Assembly: GCA_030424865.1 (NCBI GenBank)
Contig: JAUHVR010000001.1
Location: 544,800 to 608,799 of the forward strand
Direction: 5' to 3'
Length of the DNA: 64,000 nt
Source of the DNA: Alphaproteobacteria bacterium
GTDB taxonomy: Bacteria; Pseudomonadota; Alphaproteobacteria; Rhodobacterales; Rhodobacteraceae
Shown: positions 1-8,136 of the stretch, piece after piece
Layout of the letters: the number at the start of each line of letters is the position of its first letter
How positions within the stretch are numbered: the first letter of the stretch is position 1
The notes under the pieces: model-generated
What the model was told of the DNA's origin: nothing
The model's database searches: none
What the model saw: only the letters and a program-made list of their open reading frames with translations
Program-made: the position numbers and the translations under genes

Positions 1-228
1 GATCTGCAGATCGCCGGTGCCCTGAAAATGACGGACGGCCGCAAGGTGGCTCTGTCCCATGATCTGGCCGCGCCCCTGCCGCTGGGGGACCTGTCGCGAA
101 AGCTGCGGCGCAAGGCGGCGGCTGTTCTGCCAGCCGCGGGTGAGGCGCTTTGGGACTTGTCCGCCGACCTCGACACCCTTGATGCCCGCGCGCTGGGGGC
201 TGCGGTGCGTTCGGGGCCGCGTGTTTGA
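1..228 (+). CDS. C-terminal end of an MmgE/PrpD-like protein (5' end outside window)
   Basis: The frame is open from base 1 and stops at 228, so this is the last ~75 codons of a gene entering from the left. The tail has a DGRKVAL-type strand, then a helical stretch (GDLSRKLRRKAAAVL, ALWDLSADLDTLDARAL) that resembles the C-terminal domain of the MmgE/PrpD family (2-methylcitrate dehydratase-like enzymes). This is recognition from a short tail only. It converges on the leftward catabolic cluster with a 27-base gap, so it could belong to the same metabolic locus. An unrelated protein with a similar helical end cannot be excluded. Confidence 0.5.
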   Translation, partial: DLQIAGALKMTDGRKVALSHDLAAPLPLGDLSRKLRRKAAAVLPAAGEALWDLSADLDTLDARALGAAVRSGPRV

Positions 229-255
229 CGCAAACTCCAGGGGCCCCCGACACCC

Positions 256-1194
256 CTAATCCTGTGTTCGAAGGGTCGATAGCGCCTTTTGCATGGCCAC
301 GATCAGCGCATCTCGCTCTGCCGACAGATCCTGTGGGGTCTTGCCGTCGGCCGCCTCTGTCACGCCCTGGACCAGCGTCCGGATGACGTCATCCGTCAGA
401 TAGGGTTGGCCCAGCTCGTCCCACCAGCCGTTGAACGTGTCGCGGAAATGGTCACAGAACGCCTGTAGCCCACCGTCGCCGGCCCCGAGGTTGAACAGCA
501 TCGTCGGGCCCATAGCGGCCCATCGCAATCCGGGCCCCGCCCACATCGCCTTGTCGATGTCCTCGACCGAGGCCACGCCCTCGACCGCCATGTGCACGGC
601 CTCGCGCCAGACTGCCGCCTGCAGACGGTTGGCAACGTGACCCGGCATGCCCTTCTTTATGCGGATCGTGACCTTGCCGATATCCTTGTAAAAGGCCTCG
701 GTCCATTCAAGAACGCCCGCTCCGGTGCGGTCATTCGCGGTCAGTTCGACCAGCGGGATCAGGTGCGGCGGGTTGAAGGGATGGCCCAGGATCAGCGGCG
801 CGGGGTCCCGCCAACCGGCCTGCAGGGCCTCGAGCGTCATTCCGGAGGTCGAGCTTGAGACGATGGCGTCCGGGGCCAGCGCCGGTTCGATCTGGGCATA
901 GAGCGCATGTTTGATGGCTTCGCGTTCCGGCACGTTTTCCTGTACGAAGCTTGCGCCTGCGACGGCCTCGGCCGCGGACTTGGCAAACGTCAGGGCGTCG
1001 GGCGTGCCGCGCGAGGTCAGACCGAGCTCTTGCAAGGTCGGCCACGCGGTCCGGATCGCCGCGCGTGTTTGGGCCTCGGCCCCGGGCGCGGGGTCGAAAA
1101 CGGTGACCGACCGGCCCGCTGCCAGAAACAGGGCGGCCCAGCTGGACCCGATGACACCGGCCCCAAGCAGTGCGGTGTGGCGGACATCAGACAT
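256..1194 (-). CDS. 3-hydroxyacyl-CoA / L-carnitine dehydrogenase-like NAD enzyme
   Basis: 312 residues. The N-terminus carries a Rossmann motif (LLGAGVIGSSWAALF) with an acidic residue after strand 2 (VFDPA), typical of NAD use. The middle has the GHPFNPPHLIPLVEL block that contains the catalytic histidine of the 3-hydroxyacyl-CoA dehydrogenase family. The fold and length match the dehydrogenase part of L-carnitine dehydrogenase (CdhA), which oxidises a 3-hydroxy acid to its 3-keto acid. No fused thioesterase domain is present. The start overlaps the stop of the upstream SDR gene by one base (TGATG), so it is the last gene of the operon. A beta-keto acid cleavage enzyme in the same operon would use such a 3-keto product. 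Substrate assignment is inference. Confidence 0.8.
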   Translation of the reverse strand: MSDVRHTALLGAGVIGSSWAALFLAAGRSVTVFDPAPGAEAQTRAAIRTAWPTLQELGLTSRGTPDALTFAKSAAEAVAGASFVQENVPEREAIKHALYAQIEPALAPDAIVSSSTSGMTLEALQAGWRDPAPLILGHPFNPPHLIPLVELTANDRTGAGVLEWTEAFYKDIGKVTIRIKKGMPGHVANRLQAAVWREAVHMAVEGVASVEDIDKAMWAGPGLRWAAMGPTMLFNLGAGDGGLQAFCDHFRDTFNGWWDELGQPYLTDDVIRTLVQGVTEAADGKTPQDLSAERDALIVAMQKALSTLRTQD

Positions 1195-1931
1195 CAGAAA
1201 ACTCCGGGATTGAGAGGCGAGGCGGCCGTCATGCCGCCGTCGACCGTAAAGAGTTGACCCGTGGCAAACGCGGCCTCGTCCGAGGCCAACCAGACCGCCA
1301 TCGCCGCGACATCACGGGGCTCTCCGAAGCGCCGCACGGGGTGGCGGGCCAGTGCGTCCTGACGCGCGGCTACGGGATCACTGGCCAGATCGAAACCCGC
1401 CTCCAGCATCCCCGTGTTGATCCAGCCGGGGCATATGGCGTTGCAGCGGATCTTGGGTCCGTGATCGACAGCGATTGACCGCGTGAGACCATGCACAAAG
1501 GCCTTTGACGCGTTGTAAAGCGCCATCGAAGGGTCGGCGACCTGACCCGAAATGGATCCGATGTTCACGATGGATCCGCCGGACCGCAGGGTCGGGATGA
1601 AGGCGCGGCAACAGTTGAAGACCCCTCGACAGTTTGCGCCGATCACAAGGTCCCAATCCAGGTCGGTGCTGTCGACAACCGTCTTTTCGACCTGCACCCC
1701 GGCGTTGTTCACCAGGATGTCCAGTGGACCAATGGACTGGGCCACCGTCGCGACGGCATCGGGATCGCTGACATCGAGGCTGTGCCATGTGCAGGGCAGG
1801 GCATCGGGCTTGCCCCCGCGCCCGCAGGTGATCACCTCGGCGCCTTCGACCAGAAAGGCCTCGACGATGGCGCGGCCAATCCCCTGTCGCCCTCCGGTGA
1901 CAAAGGCGCGCTTGCCAGACAGCCGGGTCAA
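1194..1931 (-). CDS. SDR family NAD(P)-dependent oxidoreductase (TTG start)
   Basis: Classical short-chain dehydrogenase: TGGRQGIGRA nucleotide loop, LVNNAGVQ, a serine in IGSISG, and the catalytic YNASK. I chose a TTG start at 1931 because it overlaps the TGA stop of the upstream aldehyde dehydrogenase by two bases and gives 245 residues, the normal family length. An ATG further upstream would add 21 unrelated residues lying inside the previous gene. The cytosolic enzyme probably interconverts a hydroxyl and a keto group, for instance 3-hydroxybutyrate and acetoacetate released by the cleavage enzyme. That role is inferred from context. Confidence 0.85.
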   Translation of the reverse strand: MTRLSGKRAFVTGGRQGIGRAIVEAFLVEGAEVITCGRGGKPDALPCTWHSLDVSDPDAVATVAQSIGPLDILVNNAGVQVEKTVVDSTDLDWDLVIGANCRGVFNCCRAFIPTLRSGGSIVNIGSISGQVADPSMALYNASKAFVHGLTRSIAVDHGPKIRCNAICPGWINTGMLEAGFDLASDPVAARQDALARHPVRRFGEPRDVAAMAVWLASDEAAFATGQLFTVDGGMTAASPLNPGVF

Positions 1932-3346
1932 TGGGCCACCATGACGTGCCGGATTGAGGTATAGGCATCCAGCGCAAAGACGCTCATGTCGCAACCGGTG
2001 CCTGACCCTTTCATGGCGGCCCAGGGCATTTCCGGGGTCCCGACGCCGTGCGTGTTCACCCAGGTGAAACCGTACCTCAACCGTGATGTCATCGACATGG
2101 CCCGCCCGACATGCGCGGTCCAGACCGAAGAGGCAAGCCCGTAGCGGCCTGCATTGGCGATGGCCAGCGCCTCCTCTGCGTCCGAGAACCGCGAGACCGT
2201 GACGACGGGGCCAAACACCTCTTCGCGGGCGATCTCGGCCGCGGTGTCGACATCGGCGATGACCGTCGGTTCATAAAAGAAGCCGGGCCCGTCCACGGGT
2301 TTGCCGCCGGTGACGATCTCGACCCCGGGCCGTGCCCGGTCGACAAAGGCCGCCACGCGGTTGCGTTGCGCAGACGACACGACCGGCCCCATCTCGGTGC
2401 CGTCTGCCTTGGGCGCGCCCAGGCGGATCTTCTTGACCTCTGCCTCGATGGCGCTGACCAGCTTGTCATGGACGCCGTCTTGAACCAGCACGCGGCAGGG
2501 TTGGGCGCAATCCTGGCCTGCGTTGAAGAAGCTGCCGTAGCGGATCGTCTCGGCCACCGCATCGAGGTCCGCGTCCTCAAAGACGATGACGGGTGCCTTG
2601 CCGCCAAGCTCCAGATGCACGTGCCGGATCTGTTGGCTGGCCGCGCGCATCGCCGCCATGCCGGTGGCGGGCGACCCTGTGACCGTGATCGCCTCCATCT
2701 CGGGACTGTTGATCAGGCGGTCGCCGATTGTCGGGCCCGCACCGTGGACCACGTTCAGCACGCCCTTGGGCACCACGTCCTGCAACAGCTCGGCCAGTCG
2801 CAAAGTGGACAAGGGCGTGATTTCAGAGGGTTTCAGCACCACGGTACAACCCGCCGCAATGGGGGCCGCCAGTTTCCAGGAGGCCATCATCAGGGGATAG
2901 TTCCAGGGTGCAATCGCCGCAACCGGGCCAACCGGGTCGCGACGGATCATGCTGGTGTGGCCCGCAACGTATTCGCCTGCCGCTGATCCCGTCATCGTGC
3001 GGGCGGCGCCGGCAAAAAAGCGGAAGGTGTCGATCGTCAGCGGAAACTCGTCATCCCGGGCCGAGGGCCATGGCTTGCCCACATCAAGGCTTTCCAGCTC
3101 GGCCAGTTCGTCCTGATGGGTCTCGATCACATCGGCGGTCTGCAACAGCAACGCCGCGCGCTCGGCCGGTGTGCTCTGGCGGAACGTCTCGAATGCCTCG
3201 GCCGAGCTGCGAACTGCGGCCTCAAGCTGGTCATGTCCGGCCTGGGGGATTTGGCAAATCTCGGCCCCGGTCGCCGGGTCCAGAACGGTCAAGGGATCTG
3301 CCGTGCCCTCCACCATTTCGCCGTTGATCAGCATCTTGGTCTGCAT
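1928..3346 (-). CDS. NAD-dependent aldehyde dehydrogenase
   Basis: 472 residues, full length for the ALDH superfamily. Visible motifs are IAPWNYPLMMASWK (cofactor region), TVTGSPATGM, the glutamate block LELGGKAP, the catalytic cysteine in NAGQDCAQPCR, and EEVFGPVVTV. The sequence looks closest to betaine-aldehyde or gamma-aminobutyraldehyde dehydrogenases. It starts 11 bases after the cleavage-enzyme stop and overlaps the next SDR gene, so it is cotranscribed with them. Oxidation of an amino- or trimethylamino-aldehyde fits the carnitine/betaine-like context, but the substrate is not proven by sequence. Confidence 0.88.
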   Translation of the reverse strand: MQTKMLINGEMVEGTADPLTVLDPATGAEICQIPQAGHDQLEAAVRSSAEAFETFRQSTPAERAALLLQTADVIETHQDELAELESLDVGKPWPSARDDEFPLTIDTFRFFAGAARTMTGSAAGEYVAGHTSMIRRDPVGPVAAIAPWNYPLMMASWKLAAPIAAGCTVVLKPSEITPLSTLRLAELLQDVVPKGVLNVVHGAGPTIGDRLINSPEMEAITVTGSPATGMAAMRAASQQIRHVHLELGGKAPVIVFEDADLDAVAETIRYGSFFNAGQDCAQPCRVLVQDGVHDKLVSAIEAEVKKIRLGAPKADGTEMGPVVSSAQRNRVAAFVDRARPGVEIVTGGKPVDGPGFFYEPTVIADVDTAAEIAREEVFGPVVTVSRFSDAEEALAIANAGRYGLASSVWTAHVGRAMSMTSRLRYGFTWVNTHGVGTPEMPWAAMKGSGTGCDMSVFALDAYTSIRHVMVAH

Positions 3347-3357
3347 GTCATTCCCCC

Positions 3358-4290
3358 CTACACATTCACCCGGTCAGCGCCCTTCAGCGCCAGACGTTCC
3401 CGCGCCTCGGCGGGTGTGGCCACCTCCAGACCCAGGCCTTCGATGATCCCCCGGATCTTGCGAACCTGCTCTGCATTTGACGTGGCAAGCTGCCCCTTGC
3501 CGATGAACAGGCTGTCTTCCAGCCCGACGCGCAGATTGCCGCCCAGCAGGGCGGATTGCGTTGCGAAAGGCATCTGGTGGCGGCCTGCGGCCAGCACGGA
3601 CCATTCGTAATTCTCGGGGCCGAACAGACGGTCGGCGATCGTGTGCATGTGCATCAGATTGTCGAGGTCAGCCCCAACGCCACCCAGAATGCCAAAGACC
3701 ATCTGAATGAAGAATGGCGGTTCGATCAGCCCCTGATCGACGAACCACTTGACGTTGTAGAGATGGCCCAGGTCGTAACATTCGAATTCGAACCGCGTCC
3801 CGTGACCTTTGCCAAGCGTTTCTATGGCATATCGGATCGTCTTGAAGGTGTTGGGAAATATGAAATCCTCGGTCATTTCGAGGAAGGGCCGTTCCCAATC
3901 ATGTTGAAAGGCGTCGTACTTCTGAAGCATCGGAAAGATGCCGAAGTTCAGGGACCCGACGTTCAGCGAGGCCATTTCGGGGCTTGTTGCCGTGGCCGCG
4001 CGCAGGCGCTCGTCGATGCTCATACCCAAGCCGCCCCCGGTCGAGACATTCAGAACCGCGTCGGTGGCCTGCTTGATCACCGGCATGAACTGTTGGAACA
4101 GCTCGGGCCGGGGGTCCGGTTTGCCGGTTTCGGGATGCCGGGCGTGCAGATGGATGATCGACGCGCCGGCTTCGGCGGCCTCGATGCTGGCGGTCGCGAT
4201 CTCGGCTGGGGTGATCGGCAGGTGCGGGCTCATTGTCGGAGTGTGAATCCCGCCTGTCGGCGCGCAGGTGATGATGACGGATTTGGGCAT
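3358..4290 (-). CDS. Beta-keto acid cleavage enzyme (BKACE, DUF849)
   Basis: 310 residues from the ATG at 4290, which overlaps the stop of the upstream SDR by one base. The start MPKSVIITCAPTGG, the zinc-binding HLHARHPETG segment, LNVSTGGG, FECYDLGHL and the C-terminal GGNLRVGLEDSL block are hallmarks of the BKACE family (3-keto-5-aminohexanoate cleavage enzyme relatives). These zinc enzymes react a beta-keto acid with acetyl-CoA to give acetoacetate and a shortened acyl-CoA. The CdhC enzyme of carnitine catabolism is a family member that acts on 3-dehydrocarnitine. The adjacent 3-hydroxyacid dehydrogenase would supply such a beta-keto acid. Confidence 0.9.
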   Translation of the reverse strand: MPKSVIITCAPTGGIHTPTMSPHLPITPAEIATASIEAAEAGASIIHLHARHPETGKPDPRPELFQQFMPVIKQATDAVLNVSTGGGLGMSIDERLRAATATSPEMASLNVGSLNFGIFPMLQKYDAFQHDWERPFLEMTEDFIFPNTFKTIRYAIETLGKGHGTRFEFECYDLGHLYNVKWFVDQGLIEPPFFIQMVFGILGGVGADLDNLMHMHTIADRLFGPENYEWSVLAAGRHQMPFATQSALLGGNLRVGLEDSLFIGKGQLATSNAEQVRKIRGIIEGLGLEVATPAEARERLALKGADRVNV

Positions 4291-5087
4291 CAGAGCCTCA
4301 TCTGCTGAACTTGCGCGCTGAGCCCGCCATCCAGAACCCAAAGCTGACCGCTGGCATAGCGGGCTTCGTCGCTGGCAAGCCAGTTCACCAGGTTCGCGAT
4401 GTCCTCGGGCGTGCCATAGGTGCGCATCGGGTGCACGTCGCGCACCGCCTGTTGCAACTGATCGATTGTCTTGCCGCCACCGCCCGATCCGTCGCCGGTG
4501 AAAAAACTTTGCAGCATCGGGGTGTCGATGTAACCGGGGCAGATTGCATTGACGCGGATGCCCTCGGGACCGTGGTCGCAGGCCATGGCGCGGGTCAGGG
4601 CGTGCACCGCGCCCTTGGTGGCGCAATAGGCCGCAAGACCGGGATCGGCAATGAACCCGTCGTAAGACCCGAAATTGATCAACGAGGCTGTCCTGCCCCC
4701 GCTGGCCGCGGCGCGCATCAGAGGCAGCGCATGTTTCGATGTAAGGAACGTGCCGGTGACGTTCACGGCAAACGAGCGGTTCCATTCTTCGAGGCTGGTG
4801 TTCTCGATCGTCTTTTCGATCTCGATCCCGGCGGCATTCACCAGGATGTCCAGCTTGCCGTGCTCGGCGCGAACTCGGTCCATCGCGGCAATCGCCGCCT
4901 GTTCCGAGGTCACGTCAAGCCGGATGAAAGGACTGTCATTGGCCGAAGGCCCGGCAAGTGATCCGTCTTCGCTCAGGTCCGCGGCATAGACGATCGCGCC
5001 CTCGCGCTGCAGCCGGTCGACGATCGCCCGGCCAATGCCCCCGCGTCCGCCGGTGACCAGTGCCACTTTTCCGTTTTGAAGCCCCAT
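4290..5087 (-). CDS. SDR family oxidoreductase
   Basis: 265 residues from the ATG at 5087 (MGLQNGKVALVTGG). Motifs: TGGRGGIGRA nucleotide loop, LVNAAGIE, a serine in INFGSYDG, and catalytic YCATK. The frame stays open upstream for over 100 codons, but those codons lie antisense inside the Rieske gene and have no family resemblance, so I did not use them. The stop overlaps the ATG of the cleavage enzyme. It is the second SDR in this operon and differs in sequence from the one at 1194-1931, so the two probably act on different alcohols. Confidence 0.87.
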   Translation of the reverse strand: MGLQNGKVALVTGGRGGIGRAIVDRLQREGAIVYAADLSEDGSLAGPSANDSPFIRLDVTSEQAAIAAMDRVRAEHGKLDILVNAAGIEIEKTIENTSLEEWNRSFAVNVTGTFLTSKHALPLMRAAASGGRTASLINFGSYDGFIADPGLAAYCATKGAVHALTRAMACDHGPEGIRVNAICPGYIDTPMLQSFFTGDGSGGGGKTIDQLQQAVRDVHPMRTYGTPEDIANLVNWLASDEARYASGQLWVLDGGLSAQVQQMRL

Positions 5088-5172
5088 ACGGTTCGTTCCC
5101 TGTTTGGCGGGCAGGACTGGCGCGTTGGTGTGCAGGTCCCGACCCATGTTGGCGTGGCGATCCCCGAGGGTG

Positions 5173-6312
5173 TCAGGGCGCTGCTTTTGCGTAGGCATCC
5201 AGCACCAGACCGTGGAAGTGGTGCACCGCGTGTTCCGATTTTCCCGATCCGGTCGGGTCGGACACGATCCGTCCCTGCGTAAAGGCCGGGGTCTCCATGC
5301 CGCGCTGCACACTTTCGACCAGGCTGATGTCTTCGACCTGCAGCACCTCGTCCAGATAGCGCATGGCATCCCGCTCCATGGCATCGGGTTCGGGCGTTTC
5401 GAGGAAGAAATCATAGGTCTCCAGGGTGCGATCGGGGCCAACGGGGATGATGTTGAGCACGATCATGCTGGACCGTCCCGGATATCGCATCAGGCAGGTC
5501 GTCGGCCAAAGCCACCAGACGGCATGGGTGCGCACGGTCGCGTTCGAGACGTCATAGGCCGAGTTCGCGTTCTTCCCCGCGTCCGCCATGTGACTGGAAT
5601 AGATGCCGTGGGTCGTGACCTTGTAGGTGTCCATGTCGACCAGATCACAAAAGTCCTTGTGCGCGGTCGGGCAGTGATAACACTCCAGAAAATTGTCGAC
5701 GACGTTCTTCCAGTTCGACTTGATGTCATAGGTCAGGCGGGCTCCGAAGGTCAGGTGCTCGATGTCGGGGGCCCAATGACGGATCTCGGTTTCCAGATCA
5801 CCCGACAGCACGGACAGGGGCGCCGCATCGGGGTCGAGGTTCACAAAGACGAACCCTGCAAATTCCGCGACCTGCACCTGATCCAGACAGATCTCGCGCG
5901 GTTCGAATCCTTGCAGGTGGTCGGTCTCGGGCGCGCGGACAAGCTGCCCGTCCAGCTTGTAGACCCAGGCGTGGTAGGGGCACATGATGCGCGTGGTTTC
6001 CCCTTCGCCGCTCAGCAGCTCGTGCGCGCGGTGTTTGCAGACGTTGTAGAACGCCCGCAGATGCCCCTCGCGATCCCGCACAACGGCGATTGGGTGGCCC
6101 GCAATGCGCGTGGCCACATAGGCCCCCGGCGCGCGCAGCTTTTCGACATGGCACACCCATTGCCAGGTCTTGGCCAGGATGCCGCGCCGGTCGACCTCGT
6201 ACCAATCGGCCCCGACATAGGCCTCTTTGCGCAGCGACAGGGCGCGGGCGGGATCGGGGTCGAACCCGGCTTTGATCGCGTCAAAGGCGCGCTGGTCCGG
6301 ATACTGCGTCAT
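5173..6312 (-). CDS. Rieske non-haem iron oxygenase, alpha subunit (aromatic ring/quaternary amine type)
   Basis: 379 residues from the ATG at 6312, preceded by GAGGA. The Rieske 2Fe-2S ligands are present as CKH (about 92-94) and CPYH (about 111-114). The catalytic mononuclear iron site is in VVDNFLECYHCPTAH (about 205-218) with the two histidines. The size and layout match ring-hydroxylating dioxygenase alpha subunits and the related GbcA/CntA enzymes that attack glycine betaine or carnitine. No reductase gene is visible nearby, so electrons must come from a reductase encoded elsewhere. Position beside a CdhR-like regulator and BKACE favours a quaternary amine substrate, by inference. Confidence 0.85.
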   Translation of the reverse strand: MTQYPDQRAFDAIKAGFDPDPARALSLRKEAYVGADWYEVDRRGILAKTWQWVCHVEKLRAPGAYVATRIAGHPIAVVRDREGHLRAFYNVCKHRAHELLSGEGETTRIMCPYHAWVYKLDGQLVRAPETDHLQGFEPREICLDQVQVAEFAGFVFVNLDPDAAPLSVLSGDLETEIRHWAPDIEHLTFGARLTYDIKSNWKNVVDNFLECYHCPTAHKDFCDLVDMDTYKVTTHGIYSSHMADAGKNANSAYDVSNATVRTHAVWWLWPTTCLMRYPGRSSMIVLNIIPVGPDRTLETYDFFLETPEPDAMERDAMRYLDEVLQVEDISLVESVQRGMETPAFTQGRIVSDPTGSGKSEHAVHHFHGLVLDAYAKAAP

Positions 6313-6403
6313 GGGATGTCCTCGCGGTGGGAATCGGGATGTCGTGCCCAATAGTTTCCCGCACGGGACCGAAGCGCTTTACATGGTTGGCCGCTGGTTT
6401 GCC

Positions 6404-7435
6404 TTAGTCAGACGCATCCCTGGGTGCCCGATGCATGGGCCAGGCCCGGAACTCAAAAGGGATGCGCCCCTGGATCCGGTCCTTGCTTGGGGGCAGGCCG
6501 AACCGATCGCTGTAGGCGCGGCTGAAATGCACCTGGCTGGAAAAGCCGCTGGCCACGGCGATCTCGGCCATCGCCATCTGGGTTTGCGTGACCAACCCCC
6601 GCGCCCGATCCAGCCTTATGTCGCGGTAATACAGGGCGGGTGTCTTGCGCACGGACTGTGCAAAAAGCCGGTCCAACTGCCGGTGCGAGAGCCCGATCTG
6701 CTTGCACAGGTCCGAGATCGGCAGAGGCGTTTCCAGGTTGGCCTCCATCACCCGAATGGCATCCCGCACCGCCTGGGGCACGGAGTTGCCCAGAGGTTCG
6801 GTCACTTCAGGCAACTGCGGCGCGCCATGGTTGCGCAGCGGTGGGGCAAAGACATAGCGCGCGGCAGAGTTGGCCAGGGCGCTGCCGTGGGATTGCTGGA
6901 TCAGGTGCAAAGCCAGATCCAGAGAGGCCGCGCCGCCTGAACATGTCACTCTGCGCCGGTCAATCACCCACAGTGCCTCGCTGACGCCGGTGTTCGGAAA
7001 AAGTTCCTGAAAGGCGTCGATGTGTTCATAGTGTACGGTCGCGGTGTATCCCTCGAGCAGACCGGCATGCGCCAGGATAAACGCGCCTGTGTCGAGGCCG
7101 CCAAGCAGTGCCTGACGGTGTGCCGCCTCCCTGAGCAGCGCCCGCATGCGGGCCGAGACATGCGCCTCGGGTTGCCAGCTGGACGAGACCAACAGAATGC
7201 CCACCTCTGTCATCTCAGCATCTGCAAACGCGGTTGTGTTGATCTCGGTCCCATTGCTGGCGCTGATCATGCCACCGGTTTCGGACAGGATCTGCCATCG
7301 AAAAAGGGGCGTGCCCTCCAGATAGTTGGCGGCGCGGAACGGATCCAGAAAGGACATCGTCGCCGCGATGTTGAAATAGGGCGTCACGACCAGCCGCAGC
7401 TCGGTCGGCGTGTCGGCTTTGATGCTGATAGACAT
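6404..7435 (-). CDS. GlxA/CdhR-type AraC family regulator (DJ-1/PfpI domain plus HTH)
   Basis: 343 residues from the ATG at 7435 (MSISIKADTP). Residues ~10-200 form a DJ-1/PfpI-like domain (GGLDTGAFILAHAGLL, HYEHIDAFQELFPN); the C-terminal ~100 residues form two AraC helix-turn-helix units (ISDLCKQIGLSHRQLDRLF and MAEIAVASGFSSQVHFSRAY). This architecture is that of GbdR, CdhR, SouR and ArgR, which activate betaine, carnitine, sarcosine and arginine catabolism. It lies upstream of and in the same direction as the Rieske-to-dehydrogenase cluster, so it is the likely local activator. An alternative start at 7573 would add 46 residues without family similarity. Confidence 0.87.
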   Translation of the reverse strand: MSISIKADTPTELRLVVTPYFNIAATMSFLDPFRAANYLEGTPLFRWQILSETGGMISASNGTEINTTAFADAEMTEVGILLVSSSWQPEAHVSARMRALLREAAHRQALLGGLDTGAFILAHAGLLEGYTATVHYEHIDAFQELFPNTGVSEALWVIDRRRVTCSGGAASLDLALHLIQQSHGSALANSAARYVFAPPLRNHGAPQLPEVTEPLGNSVPQAVRDAIRVMEANLETPLPISDLCKQIGLSHRQLDRLFAQSVRKTPALYYRDIRLDRARGLVTQTQMAMAEIAVASGFSSQVHFSRAYSDRFGLPPSKDRIQGRIPFEFRAWPMHRAPRDASD

Positions 7436-7594
7436 CCCGGGGATCCCTGTTTTCGATCTTGGCAAAAGCCTACCCGGGGTGGCGAAATATGTAAAATGAG
7501 CGGCGATCCATGTGCGGTCTGAACCATCCGACCCACGCAGGGTTCCAGCATCTCGTGGGACAGGGTGACCCAAGGCTGTCGGCGGATGGCTTTC

Positions 7595-8029
7595 CTAGCC
7601 GCCTCGGTCCAGCTTGGTCGACAGTTGGATCAGGCTTTCGGAACTTTTGACGCCCTTTGCTTCTCCGATCCGATCCAGAGTGTTGTCCAGGGATTCGGTG
7701 TCCTGGCTTTCGATCAGGGCAATAAGGTCAAAACGCCCAGAGGTGGCGTGAACTGTCTTGACCGAGGGCAGGGATTTGAGACGGGACAACACCGTGGGTC
7801 CTGCGCGGGGTTCGATGGCAATCAGTACCGTCGCGCGGATCGGCGCTTGCATCTTTCGGCTCAATCGCACGGTGTACCCCGCGATCACACCCTGCTGCTT
7901 CAGCCGTTCGATGCGTGATTGCACGGTGGTGCGGGCCAACCCAAGCGCGCGCGCCAGGGTTGCGACCGGCATGCGCGCATTTTCCTGAAGCAGGGCCAGA
8001 AGCTGCGTGTCCTTTTCGTCAATCTGCAT
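7595..8029 (-). CDS. Lrp/AsnC family transcriptional regulator
   Basis: 144 residues, the usual Lrp length. The N-terminal winged helix reads MQIDEKDTQLLALLQENARM then LARALGLARTTVQSRIERLK; the C-terminal half is the effector-binding ferredoxin-like domain (KTVHATSGRFDLIALIES). It is transcribed away from the decarboxylase gene at 8137, an arrangement in which the regulator typically controls the divergent gene in response to an amino acid. Ornithine or lysine is a reasonable guess from the neighbour. Confidence 0.88.
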   Translation of the reverse strand: MQIDEKDTQLLALLQENARMPVATLARALGLARTTVQSRIERLKQQGVIAGYTVRLSRKMQAPIRATVLIAIEPRAGPTVLSRLKSLPSVKTVHATSGRFDLIALIESQDTESLDNTLDRIGEAKGVKSSESLIQLSTKLDRGG

Positions 8030-8136
8030 GTTCTATTCGTCGTTTTGATGAAAATTGGCGTCAGTCTATCTGATGCGGCAAGTGAAATCGACGCCTGATG
8101 ACGCGAAGCTGGGACAAAAATATCAGCGAGGTCCTC
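8030..8136. promoter_or_regulatory. Divergent promoter region, Lrp regulator / decarboxylase
   Basis: This 107-base gap between two outward-reading starts is more AT-rich than its flanks (TTTTGATGAAAATTGG near 8045) and must hold both promoters. A GAGGT ribosome site precedes the ATG at 8137, which is why I prefer that start over the ATG at 8098. I did not find a clean dyad that I would call the Lrp site. Confidence 0.45.

Noticed and set aside
3358..4785. Longer form of the cleavage enzyme starting at 4785
   Set aside because: The extra 165 residues overlap the SDR gene in another frame; the family starts at MPKSVIITCAP with a TGATG overlap.
5900..5930. GGTTCGAATCC, like a tRNA T-arm
   Set aside because: It lies inside the Rieske gene with no acceptor stem or anticodon arm around it.
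5104..6354. Plus-strand open frame of about 400 codons
   Set aside because: Complement of the Rieske oxygenase gene; no family resemblance.
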